Of a stretch of DNA of 64,000 nucleotides, positions 7,174-15,078 are shown piece by piece. Both the position numbers and the translations under genes were made by a program. The notes beneath the pieces were generated by a model that had not been told where the DNA came from, made no database searches, and saw only the letters and a list, made by a program, of their open reading frames with translations. Origin of the DNA: JBBIND01 sp037444075 (lineage in GTDB: Bacteria; Acidobacteriota; Terriglobia; Bryobacterales; Bryobacteraceae); assembly GCA_037444075.1 (NCBI GenBank), contig JBBIND010000012.1, positions 1 through 64,000 of the forward strand, written 5' to 3'. How positions within the stretch are numbered: position 1 is the first letter of the stretch; the number at the start of each line of letters is the position of its first letter.

Positions 7174-9689
7174 GGCTCGCTCCGGCCTGCGCTCAGGAAA
7201 TTGGCGAAAATCCTGTAAGCTCCGCCGACTCCGGCGGGGAGTTGGCGGAACCATGAGTAGGCGGTGAAGATGTAGACGCCTTTGCCGTAGCGTGCGTACA
7301 AGGTGCCTCCGGCCAGCGGCCTGTCACCGGGATCGGAGGATTCCCAGAGCGGCTGATAACGTTCGTCCCAATCCGAAGCAAAATACAGGCCCCGTTCCTG
7401 CACCCAGCCCTCGAAATCGGCCTGCGTGATGACATTGGGTGTCTTCATGAGAGGGTGCTCTGGCGAAAGGAAGCGCACCGGCGCTTCTTCCACGGTGACG
7501 CGGTCCCGTCCAATGCGCAGCGGAAACGGACCTAGTTCCGCGAGGGGGTCGGAGCGCCCGGCGCTGGGTCCGCGTTCCAGAACGTTGTACTGGATGATGA
7601 GCGTGCCGCCGTTGTTGACGTAGTCCATCAGACGCTGCCGGCTGGCGCGGAGGTCCGGCCGGACGTTGAACGCCCGCACGCCGGTGACAATCGCGTCGTA
7701 GGCTGAAAGATCGTCCTGCGCGAGATCCTCGCTTTCGAGCAAAGTGACCTGACTTCCCAGTTGGCGCAGAGCGCGAGGAATGTCATCCCCGGCTCCCATC
7801 ACGTAGCCAACCTTGCGCGCGAGGTTGCGGACTTCGAGCCTGCGCAACTCGGCTCTGGCGGGCGGAAACAAAGTCTGCGGCGGGATGTGCGGGTAGTCGA
7901 TGACCTTCATGCCCACCGAAACGTCCCGGCCTCCCACCGTCGCAATGGCTCTCACAGTGCCTGATGCGGCCCCTGGACCGGGCGCCAGGCTGAACCGCAA
8001 AGCGGTCGTCTCGCCTGCGGCGGTGAGGCTGAACCCCCGGCTCGCCGGCTCCACCTGCCATCCCGGAGGAGCGTCCAGCCGGAGACTGCCGGAAGCCGCG
8101 CCGACGGTGGCAGCTATCTGTACGACGACAGGCTTAGGGCTCGAGTTGGGGAAGACGATCACGCGTTCGGGAACTTCTACCGCCACCGCCGGTACGAGCA
8201 CCAACGGGCGGACCTTCTCGCCCAGAACGGCATCCACGTACCTTTGGATGACGGGCCGGCTCAATTCCAGAACGTCCTGGCCAAAGCGCAGCCGGAAGTG
8301 TGCCTCCGCCACGGGTGCGGATTCCGGAGTGCCGATGAGCGCCGATTCCGCCACCGTGTAGCGGTCTCCGGAGGCAGGCGATTCCAGCCAATACGGGGGT
8401 GAATAGGGCCGGTCCGCGGGGACCTTCCAGTCAATACTCTGGCTGGCCGGGCGATTGCGCTCCAGTGAGCCCGCCACTGCGACAGTTTGATCACCAATCC
8501 GGATGCCGTCCAGCGAGATTGCCAGCGGGGAACGGTTCAGAGCCGTCAGGCTGACGCGTAACGTCGCGCCGGCCACGGCTGTGTGGCGGGCTGCCGAGGC
8601 GTCCAGCCAGAGCCCCGAGCAAAGGGCGATGGTCTCATCGATTTCTCTGCGCTTTAGCGCCGCCCACGGGTCATCGGCTGCGGCCAGCAACCGCCGCGCT
8701 TCGAGGAGTGCTGGCACGGCCGTTTCCGGTTGGTCGATGCGGAATTCGCGGGCCGCGCGCTCGAGGAGGCGCCCCGCTTCGGCTCCTCCGGGCACGCGGG
8801 TCCAGGTAGTGTCAATGCCGTCCATCAGATCCGCCGCGGCGGGTTCGCCATCGGCTACGGTGAACGAGTTGCGGACTGAACCGCGCCGCTCGGAGGAACC
8901 CATGCCCTGGCTGCGATGCATGCTGCGGCTCATGCCCGCGATTTCCCCGTAGGAGTAGCCCAAAACGGGGTTGTAGTCTCCAATTTCAATTTCCAGGCGC
9001 TGCCGCAGTTGCGCGGCTGCCTGCTGTTGCTCCTGGGTAAAGGCGGCTACGTTCCAGAGCAGGCGGCGCGCCCGCCAGGGCCGGACATGGCGCAGTTGTT
9101 CCGGGAACCGGTGCGGATCGGCGGCGGCGCGGAACGCCTCCTGGCCGAGGATGGCGGAACTCTGGTGGTGGCCGTGTCCATCACGTGAAGTGCCGGAAAA
9201 ACGCAGGACGATGACATCCGGGCGGAAACTGCGAATCACCCAGACTGTGTCGGCCAGCGTCTCCTCGCGGCCCCATTTCGTGAGCGTCTCATCGGCGGAC
9301 TTCGAGAAGCCGAAGTCGATGGCGCGCGTGAAGTACTGCTCGGCCCCGTCCAGACGCCGGGCGGCCAGCAGTTCCTGCGTGCGGATGATTCCCAGCGCTT
9401 CGCTCTGGTCGGAACCGATGAGGTTCTGCCCGCCTTCGCCTCTCGTAAGCGAAAGGTAAGCCGTCCGCAGCTTACGGCCTCTTGCCAGGTACGCAAGTAA
9501 CGCGGTGTTCTCATCATCGGGATGCGCAGCGATCATGAGCACGCTGCCGAGCACATTCAGCCGGTCCAGCGAGGATTTGATTTCGGCGGCGCCGGAAAAG
9601 TCAGGTTGTGCGGCCGAGGGCACGACGGCCGCGCACAACAGGAAAAATGCCAGCATCACCGCTTTGGTCTGCCGAACGCCGCACGTCAT
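7170..9689 (-). CDS. Secreted PIG-L family deacetylase-like protein
   Basis: Large exported protein of about 839 residues. A signal peptide (KAVMLAFFLLCAAVVPSAAQ) is followed by a PIG-L/LmbE zinc N-deacetylase domain with MIAAHPDDENT near 52-62 and a distal DGHGHHQSS. These supply the Asp and His metal ligands. A beta-rich middle section follows. The C-terminal domain resembles a ThuA/GATase-like fold (YDAIVTGVRAFNVRPDLR, NNGGTLIIQYN). Deacetylation of an amino sugar or glycan is the family expectation. I chose the ATG at 9687-9689, which places the signal peptide near the start; in-frame ATGs at 9761 and 9785 are alternatives. A TATAAT-like hexamer covers the 9785 codon on this strand, which argues against it. 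First gene of the operon with the 39-aa peptide and the symporter. Confidence 0.8.
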   Translation of the reverse strand: MTCGVRQTKAVMLAFFLLCAAVVPSAAQPDFSGAAEIKSSLDRLNVLGSVLMIAAHPDDENTALLAYLARGRKLRTAYLSLTRGEGGQNLIGSDQSEALGIIRTQELLAARRLDGAEQYFTRAIDFGFSKSADETLTKWGREETLADTVWVIRSFRPDVIVLRFSGTSRDGHGHHQSSAILGQEAFRAAADPHRFPEQLRHVRPWRARRLLWNVAAFTQEQQQAAAQLRQRLEIEIGDYNPVLGYSYGEIAGMSRSMHRSQGMGSSERRGSVRNSFTVADGEPAAADLMDGIDTTWTRVPGGAEAGRLLERAAREFRIDQPETAVPALLEARRLLAAADDPWAALKRREIDETIALCSGLWLDASAARHTAVAGATLRVSLTALNRSPLAISLDGIRIGDQTVAVAGSLERNRPASQSIDWKVPADRPYSPPYWLESPASGDRYTVAESALIGTPESAPVAEAHFRLRFGQDVLELSRPVIQRYVDAVLGEKVRPLVLVPAVAVEVPERVIVFPNSSPKPVVVQIAATVGAASGSLRLDAPPGWQVEPASRGFSLTAAGETTALRFSLAPGPGAASGTVRAIATVGGRDVSVGMKVIDYPHIPPQTLFPPARAELRRLEVRNLARKVGYVMGAGDDIPRALRQLGSQVTLLESEDLAQDDLSAYDAIVTGVRAFNVRPDLRASRQRLMDYVNNGGTLIIQYNVLERGPSAGRSDPLAELGPFPLRIGRDRVTVEEAPVRFLSPEHPLMKTPNVITQADFEGWVQERGLYFASDWDERYQPLWESSDPGDRPLAGGTLYARYGKGVYIFTAYSWFRQLPAGVGGAYRIFANFLSAGRSEP

Positions 9690-10373
9690 GCGCGGCAGTA
9701 AGTTTCTCTTACCGGGAGCGGTGTGGGCTGCATGCTTTGACGGATGGGCGGCCGGAAACATAGGTTCTTTAAGGACTTCTTGCATTATAAGCAGGGGAGC
9801 GACAAGGAGGTGGACCGGACAAAGACACCCTGAATTGCGGTTTCCTGAGCGACCGGCGGAGGCGGTCCCAAAGCCACTGCTTCTGCCGTTCGAGCTTTCA
9901 CGGATGCCCGAGATGAATCTGATGCAACAGACTGCTCAGGAAGTTAGCCGGCTCCGCAGATCCTATCAGGTTACCTCCCCGGGGCAATAGCCTGACACGG
10001 CCACCATCAGGAAACAGGCGCGCTCGAGCGCCTGCGGCCATGCGCTCCCGATGGGCGTTCTTGAGGGTCCCGCAGAGATGCAGGACAGCCCTGTCATTCG
10101 GGCGCCATCCTCCAGCACATCGGTGTGAGTGGCGCTCGCGCAGGGTAACCTGCGTGGGCAGATCCTACCCCGCGATAGTTACGCGGGAAGGGGCGGCCCT
10201 GGGTTAACGAACAGCTGTGCCGTGCACGGGAAAGGGCCCAGGCTGGGGTGTAGGTGGACAGTGCTGGATTCCGGTTGCGCTCCGGCTTTCCCGTCAGCCG
10301 GAGCGCGGAGAAAAAAGGCGTCTCGGACTCAAAAGGCGTTTACAAGAGCCGTTCATTGGTGCACAGTTGGGTT
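9690..10373. other. 684-bp stretch without a convincing gene
   Basis: Lies between the divergent PIG-L and glycosyltransferase genes. On the minus strand a TATAAT-like hexamer (9784-9789) may serve the PIG-L operon, but no good -35 element stands at the right distance. On the plus strand there is a perfect 11-bp inverted repeat, 10277-10287 with 10296-10306, and an eight-base loop. A second possible pairing, CCTGGG with CCCAGG, falls at about 10198-10243. The long open frames here lack family resemblance or a ribosome-binding site. I see no tRNA or riboswitch signature. Confidence 0.5.
10277..10306. repeat. Perfect 11-bp stem-loop
   Basis: GCGCTCCGGCT at 10277-10287 pairs with AGCCGGAGCGC at 10296-10306 across an eight-base loop. 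The hairpin stands 68 bp upstream of the chosen glycosyltransferase start. No T-run follows on either strand, so an intrinsic terminator is unlikely. It could shape the 5' leader of the glycosyltransferase mRNA. Confidence 0.6.
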
Positions 10374-11657
10374 ATGCAGCAAGCGGTTGTACTCCCAGCC
10401 AGCACGTTGCAAGCCTTGGAACAAGTCGGCGAAGCCGACATCGTGATCGGTATCCCCTCATTCAACAATGCAGGCACGATTGGCCATGTAGTGCGCGCCG
10501 CCCATGCGGGACTGACGAAGCACTTTCCGAACCACCGAGGCGTCATCATCAACTCGGACGGCGGCTCAAAGGACGGCACCCCGGAGAAGGTCCTCGAGAA
10601 TCTGCCTGATGAAAGCCCTGTCCTGAGGGTGCAGTATCCCTTGTATCCGGTGCACCGGCTCTCGACTCCGTACCACGGTCTGCCGGGCAAGGGCAGCGCT
10701 TTCCGCACCCTGTTTGAGCTGGCGTTGAAGCTCGGCGCGAAGGCTTGCGCCGTAGTGGATAGCGATCTCCGTAGTATTACGCCGGAGTGGATCGAGCTCC
10801 TGGTGCGCCCGGTGCTCGAAAGAGAATTTGACTTTGTGGCGCCTTACTATCAGCGGCATAAGTTCGATGGCACCATCACCAACAGCATTGTTTACCCGCT
10901 GACGCGCGCGCTTTATGGAAAGACCATCCGGCAGCCGATCGGAGGGGACTTCGGATTTTCCAGACGGGCTGTGCAGCACTACGCCTCGCAGGACGTCTGG
11001 GACAGCGACGTGGCCCGGTTCGGCATTGACATCTGGGTAACCACACAGGCCCTTTGCAGCGGTTTCAATGTATGCCAGGCGTTCCTGGGCGCCAAGATCC
11101 ATGACCCTAAGGACCCTGGTTCCGATCTGAGCGCGATGCTCGCTCAGGTGCTAGGATCGCTCTTTACCGAATTGGAAAAAAACGCGCCGGTTTGGAGGCA
11201 GGTCCGGTCCGCCGAGCAGGTGCCGATCTTCGGGTTCCGGTTCGGAGTAGCGACCGAACCGGTAGCGGTGAATGTGAAACGCATGCTCGACTCGTTCCGC
11301 CTCGGCTCCCAGGGCCTGGCGGAGATTTGGGGGCTCATACTCCCACCTGCTGCGCTCCTGGAATTGAAAAAGATAGCGCAGCTTCCGGATGTGGAGTTCC
11401 GCTTCGAAGACGAGTTGTGGACGCGGATTGTTTTTGATTTTGCCGTGGGACACACAACGCGGGTGATGGAGCGCGAGAATTTGCTGCGCGCGCTCACGCC
11501 ACTCTACCTGGGCTGGGTGGGTTCGTTCGTCCTTCAAATGAAAGATGCCGGGCCGGAGGAGGTCGAGCAGCGCCTGGAAGCGCTTTGTTTGGCTTACGAG
11601 ACACAGAAAGAGTACTTGATCTCCCGGTGGCAGTGGCCGGATCGCCAGGGCGCTTGA
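10374..11657 (+). CDS. Glycosyltransferase, GT-A fold (family 2-like)
   Basis: Cytosolic nucleotide-sugar glycosyltransferase of 427 residues from the start I chose. The N-terminal Rossmann-like domain has IVIGIPSFNNAGTI near 21-34, SDGGSKDGT near 61 and the metal-binding VVDSDLRS near 125. QPIGGDFGFSRRA near 186 is a typical acceptor-side motif, and RFGIDIWVTTQAL follows. The architecture resembles glucosyl- or mannosyl-glycerate type synthases (GT81/GT78) as much as plain GT2, so a compatible-solute role is possible but unproven. I prefer the ATG at 10374 because the 40 residues encoded upstream of it are low-complexity and unlike the family. An MscS-like protein gene follows 30 bp downstream; a shared osmotic-stress role would be consistent. 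Confidence 0.8.
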   Translation: MQQAVVLPASTLQALEQVGEADIVIGIPSFNNAGTIGHVVRAAHAGLTKHFPNHRGVIINSDGGSKDGTPEKVLENLPDESPVLRVQYPLYPVHRLSTPYHGLPGKGSAFRTLFELALKLGAKACAVVDSDLRSITPEWIELLVRPVLEREFDFVAPYYQRHKFDGTITNSIVYPLTRALYGKTIRQPIGGDFGFSRRAVQHYASQDVWDSDVARFGIDIWVTTQALCSGFNVCQAFLGAKIHDPKDPGSDLSAMLAQVLGSLFTELEKNAPVWRQVRSAEQVPIFGFRFGVATEPVAVNVKRMLDSFRLGSQGLAEIWGLILPPAALLELKKIAQLPDVEFRFEDELWTRIVFDFAVGHTTRVMERENLLRALTPLYLGWVGSFVLQMKDAGPEEVEQRLEALCLAYETQKEYLISRWQWPDRQGA

Positions 11658-11687
11658 GTTGCCGGCGCCGCGTGGAAAGGAGAGTTT

Positions 11688-12389
11688 ATGTGGGATCGCG
11701 TCAATGAAGTCCTGAACCAATCCGCCTCGCGGGTGGCTCAAGGTGTGGCTAACTTTCTGCCCGGCCTGGTGGCGCTGCTGGCAGTGTTTATTGTCGCGCT
11801 GCTCTTAGCCTGGATTGTGCGCGGGATGTTACGCCGCTCCCTCCAGGGCATACAATTTGACCACCGGATGGACCAGTGGGGCTTTTCGGCATTGGCGGAT
11901 TGGTCCCCCATGCGCAGCCCAACACAACTTGTGGCCAGGCTGGCGTACTGGGCTGTTGTGCTGTTAGGTCTGACGGTGGGGGTGAACGCTTTGGACGCAA
12001 ACCTCACTTCGCAACTGGCGATCGGGCTGTTCGCTTACCTGCCGAACGTGCTGGCGGCTCTGCTGGTGCTCGTGGTCGGCACGTTTGTGGCGCGTTTCCT
12101 GGCGCGGAGCGTGCTGATCAGCGCGGTGAACATGCAAGTCCAATCGGCGCGCCTGCTGAGCCTGGGCGTCAAGTGGCTGGTGATGGTGGTGACCGGCGCC
12201 ATGGCCTTGGAGCACCTCGGCATCGGCGGGCAGATTGTGCGGCTGTCGTTCGGAATCCTCTTCGGCGGTATCGTCCTGGCGCTCGCGTTAGCCGTGGGAC
12301 TGGGATCTAAGGACATAGTCAGCCGGAGTTGGGACCGGCAAACCCAGAAAGATCCCGCGGATCGTGAAGAGGAGTTTCATCATCTATGA
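11688..12389 (+). CDS. MscS-like membrane protein lacking the beta domain
   Basis: Inner-membrane protein of 233 residues with about five hydrophobic helices: roughly 22-45, 82-102, 112-140, 160-180 and 188-208. Helices such as LPNVLAALLVLVVGTFVARFLAR match the conserved TM-helix repeat found in mechanosensitive-channel relatives. The C-terminus stops right after the last helix with LGSKDIVSRSWDRQ, the position where true MscS proteins continue into the beta and vestibule domains. It is therefore a short relative rather than a complete MscS. It probably shares a transcript with the upstream glycosyltransferase, 30 bp away. A GGAGAG ribosome-binding site precedes the ATG. Confidence 0.75.
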   Translation: MWDRVNEVLNQSASRVAQGVANFLPGLVALLAVFIVALLLAWIVRGMLRRSLQGIQFDHRMDQWGFSALADWSPMRSPTQLVARLAYWAVVLLGLTVGVNALDANLTSQLAIGLFAYLPNVLAALLVLVVGTFVARFLARSVLISAVNMQVQSARLLSLGVKWLVMVVTGAMALEHLGIGGQIVRLSFGILFGGIVLALALAVGLGSKDIVSRSWDRQTQKDPADREEEFHHL

Positions 12390-12562
12390 TTTGGGCACTC
12401 GATGGCAATCGAGGAGACCGTGGATTCATGACGGGGCTTGGACCCGGGGGCTTTATCTTAGTCGTGCCAGCACCTCCAGGAGTTTCAATACATCCAGATG
12501 CCAGCGAGCGGGGCGATTGGAGGCGCGTCGCTTGCCAATTCAATTACACAAGGAGAACTTGA
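12390..12562 (+). other. Intergenic stretch with a possible 44-codon frame
   Basis: An ATG at 12428 opens a 44-codon frame that closes with TGA at 12560-12562, directly against the start codon of the next gene. A GAGGAGA stands at 12411-12417, a little far upstream. The translated sequence begins MTGLGPGGFILVVPAPPGV and resembles nothing I know. It could be a short coupling frame or chance, so I do not call it a gene. Confidence 0.25.
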
Positions 12563-12970
12563 ATGAGATATCGTGTCGAAGAGATTGAAGGAATCGGTCC
12601 TCACTATGCCAAGTTGTTGGGTCGGGAGAAGATAGTTACAGCACGCGCGTTGTTGCAACGCTGCGGCGAAGCATCCGGGCGAAGAGTAGTTAGTGCAGCC
12701 ACGGGGATCAGCGAAACCTTGCTGCTGAAGTGGACGAACCTGGCGGACTTGATGCGCATTTCCGGGATCGGCAAGCAGTTCAGCGAACTTCTGGAAGCCT
12801 CCGGCGTGGATACCGTAAAAGAGCTGAGCAAGCGCAAAGCCGCAAATCTGGCTGCGAAGATGAGCGAAGTGAACTCACAGAAGAAGCTGGCGCGCGTGGC
12901 TCCTTCCGAAAAGTCGGTTGCCAAGTGGATTGAGGCGGCAGCCCGTCTTCAGCCGATGGTCAGCCATTAG
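12563..12970 (+). CDS. DUF4332-type helix-hairpin-helix protein
   Basis: Small soluble protein of 135 residues with two helix-hairpin-helix-like segments: EEIEGIGPHYAKLLGREKI near 5-23 and LMRISGIGKQFSELLEASGV near 62-81. The pattern, including TKELSKRKAANLA-like text after the second hairpin, is that of the DUF4332 family. Such hairpins often bind DNA non-specifically, but no function is established for the family. A strong AAGGAGA sits seven bases before the ATG. It follows the MscS-like gene on the same strand. It ends before a 47-bp convergent gap. Confidence 0.75.
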   Translation: MRYRVEEIEGIGPHYAKLLGREKIVTARALLQRCGEASGRRVVSAATGISETLLLKWTNLADLMRISGIGKQFSELLEASGVDTVKELSKRKAANLAAKMSEVNSQKKLARVAPSEKSVAKWIEAAARLQPMVSH

Positions 12971-13017
12971 CGGGCGCGCCGCCTGAAACGAACAACACCT
13001 GCTGCGGAGTGCGCTTC

Positions 13018-13437
13018 TTACGAAGCCGTGCGATGGGATGTGACCACCGGCCCGGAGCGGGGCTTACGCCCGGCTCGCAGCAGGCTGGATTCCAGAATCC
13101 AGGAAAGACTGGCCGTTTCGAATGGAGGCGCGCAGTAGTCCGCGGCTCCTGCCTCCAGCGCGTCAAGCCATTTGGACGCCTGTGCCTGCCGGCTGGCGAC
13201 TACTACGGGGACGTTCATTTTCCTAGACTTAAATAGCCGAATGATACGGCAATAATCCGCAGGCTCTGCCGAGCAAAACACCAGGTCTGCTTCCTCGGGC
13301 GCCGAATCGGAGGCCCGCCGGAGCGTGCGTAGAACGCGGCCTCCCAGTTGGTTTAAGACGGCTTCCAGTTCGGAAGCCAACCTCTCTTCTAATCCAATCA
13401 AAAGAAAGGTTTTTCCTCGGATCATGGCGGAACTCAT
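13018..13437 (-). CDS. Degenerate response-regulator receiver protein
   Basis: Stand-alone receiver-fold protein of 139 residues. The alternating beta/alpha pattern of a CheY-like domain is visible (KTFLLIGLEERL, EADLVFCSAEP, MNVPVVVASR, GAADYCAPPF). Every catalytic position differs: the acidic pair gives way to GLEE, the acceptor Asp is S56, the conserved Thr/Ser is A81, and the Lys before Pro-Phe is P104. It should not be phosphorylated in the usual way and may act through protein contacts. The start ATG at 13437 follows AAGGAG at a good distance; a second in-frame ATG lies at 13425. No kinase gene is adjacent. Confidence 0.7.
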   Translation of the reverse strand: MSSAMIRGKTFLLIGLEERLASELEAVLNQLGGRVLRTLRRASDSAPEEADLVFCSAEPADYCRIIRLFKSRKMNVPVVVASRQAQASKWLDALEAGAADYCAPPFETASLSWILESSLLRAGRKPRSGPVVTSHRTAS

Positions 13438-13658
13438 GGAAGCTCCTTCCCGAAGGCAGGTGCGACCGCCAACCCCCGCCCGTGAGCTGGGCAGCCACAC
13501 GGACCCCTCTTTGTTAAAACCACCTTAATCTTAACCGAAAAGCCCCAAAATGTCTAACAAAATCGGAGTGATTCCCGTGACGGGTGAGACGACTCCACTC
13601 CACACAAGATAACTACCTGAGGATTCATGGCGGCCGACCGGCCACCCGGTCAGGCGGC

Positions 13659-13838
13659 TCAACCAAAACCGCGCGACGAGCCGCTGCCGCATCCGCCGGA
13701 GGAAAATGCCGAGAGCAGCCTTTCGACTAGTTCCGAATTGCAGGCTGGGCAGTTCAGGTCGCAGTCCGCGTCCACGCGCTTCCGCAGTTTCTCGAAGATC
13801 TGCCCGCACTCAGTACAGCGATATTCAAAAATTGGCAT
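13659..13838 (-). CDS. FmdB-family zinc-ribbon protein
   Basis: Fifty-nine-residue protein beginning MPIFEYRCTECGQIFEKL. It has the four-cysteine zinc ribbon (CTEC, then CPAC) of the FmdB/CxxC regulatory family, followed by a Gly/Ser-rich tail with an isolated cysteine (GGCGSGSSRGFG). Both are typical of this family, whose members were once annotated as regulators of formamidase or other operons; the actual role is unknown. I start at 13838 because the family nearly always begins MPIYEY or similar. The upstream side faces the galT remnant gene divergently. Confidence 0.85.
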   Translation of the reverse strand: MPIFEYRCTECGQIFEKLRKRVDADCDLNCPACNSELVERLLSAFSSGGCGSGSSRGFG

Positions 13839-13954
13839 GAGAGGCCAGTTTACCTTTCTTCTCCCACAGCAGTAGATGCACGGGCACTCGAAAGGGTGAC
13901 AGGCCCGCAGGGAAGGCTTGGCCCCTGCGTACAATGATGGTGGACGGAGACAGC

Positions 13955-14251
13955 ATGCCGGAACTGCGCCAGGCCCCTGCCACCAAGGAGTGGATCATCA
14001 TCGCCTCTGAGCGAGCCAAAAGACCAGGCGACTTCCGCACCGAACGCAAGGAGCAGGACGCTCAGGAATATGTAGAGGACTGTCCCTTTTGCCCGGGGCA
14101 CGAAGACGAGGAGTACTATCTATGGCACATCCGGATTATTCCGAGGCTGACGCGCTTTGCCGGTCTTGAACTGGGCTCCGGCATGCACATCAACACAGCG
14201 CGCCCGGAAGACACGGCCGCCTTCCTTCGCGAGGCGCCACCCCGGCGCTGA
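13955..14251 (+). pseudogene. galT: Internally deleted galactose-1-phosphate uridylyltransferase
   Basis: The 98-residue product starts like the GalT N-terminus (MPELRQAPATKEWIIIASER, then zinc-ligand CPFCPG). After HEDE it jumps to the GalT C-terminal region (WHIRIIPRLTRFAGLELGSG and the closing EDTAAFLRE). Roughly 230 residues between, including the catalytic HPH segment, are missing, yet the frame stays open. An enzyme of about 340 residues is expected, so this cannot catalyse uridylyl transfer. GGAG stands before the chosen ATG; an ATG at 13934 is the alternative. It could be a real deletion or an assembly collapse. The junction is near 14110-14116. Confidence 0.8.
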
Positions 14252-14256
14252 GGCAT

Positions 14257-15078
14257 TCAACCGCGAATGCCCAGGCTGCGCATCATGCGGTCCGCGGCGC
14301 GGTAGGCTTCGGTGACCCACGCGTCGATTTGGCCGGGATCCGGACAATACTCGAGTTCGATGCTGAGGGCGCCCTCGAATCCAGCCTTCTTGAGCTCCTC
14401 CAGATAGGGCATGAAGTCAACCACGCCCCGTCCAGGAGGCAGATCGCCGTGCTTGACGCCGTCGCAATCGGAAAGGTGCACGTGCGCTATACGGCCCTTC
14501 AACGTTTGGATCTCCTCGGGATCGGAGTGTGCCAGCGCCAGATGCGAGATATCCAGGTTGGCGCGTACCGAGGCATGCGCCGCGTCGTCCAGAAACGTCC
14601 GCATCTTCATCACGTCGTTGATCAGCGACAATTTGAACGGCTCCAGCTCCAGGGCAATCTCGAGGCCCAGTGTCGCTGCGTATTCCCCGAGCGTGCGCAC
14701 GCCCTCCACCGCCCAGGCCCACTGATCATCCGGCGCAATGACTTCCTGCTGCCAGATGTACTCACCCAGCACCAGCAGCAGGTTGCGCGCCTCCCACTCA
14801 TAGGCCATTTCCAGGTAAGCCTTGCAGCGGTCCAGATGGAAGCGGCGGACGGGGGCGTTGAAGTCGGAGATGCCCAGCGCCACGCAACAGACCGAGACGA
14901 TAGGCAGGCGGATTTCGCGCGCCGTTTCCCTGATCAGCCGGCGCTCGATGACATTCATCTCCAGCGGGTCGGCGAAGATGTCCAGCGTATCGAAGCCGAT
15001 TTGCCTGGTCCGGCGGATGCCCTCCTCCACACTGAGAGAGCTTCCCAGCCAGGCGGAGTTGATCAACCCGAGTTTCAA
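14257..15078 (-). CDS. Sugar phosphate isomerase/epimerase (TIM barrel)
   Basis: Soluble enzyme of 273 residues in the xylose isomerase-like TIM-barrel superfamily, which isomerises or epimerises sugars and sometimes cyclitols. Metal-ligand landmarks fit: ALELEPFK near 142, NLDISHLALAH near 173, HVHLSDCDG near 199 and a final SIELEYCPDP near 240. The start is a TTG at 15076-15078, overlapping the stop of the preceding oxidoreductase gene as TTGA, so it is translationally coupled. The pair looks like a small carbohydrate-catabolic module. The particular sugar cannot be read. Confidence 0.85.
   Translation of the reverse strand: MKLGLINSAWLGSSLSVEEGIRRTRQIGFDTLDIFADPLEMNVIERRLIRETAREIRLPIVSVCCVALGISDFNAPVRRFHLDRCKAYLEMAYEWEARNLLLVLGEYIWQQEVIAPDDQWAWAVEGVRTLGEYAATLGLEIALELEPFKLSLINDVMKMRTFLDDAAHASVRANLDISHLALAHSDPEEIQTLKGRIAHVHLSDCDGVKHGDLPPGRGVVDFMPYLEELKKAGFEGALSIELEYCPDPGQIDAWVTEAYRAADRMMRSLGIRG

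Noticed and set aside
10120..10260. GC-rich leader with GGGAA and GGGCCC elements that recalls a cobalamin riboswitch or SRP RNA
   Set aside because: The conserved cores of those RNAs (for example the B12-box or the GGAAG tetraloop helix of SRP RNA) are not present.
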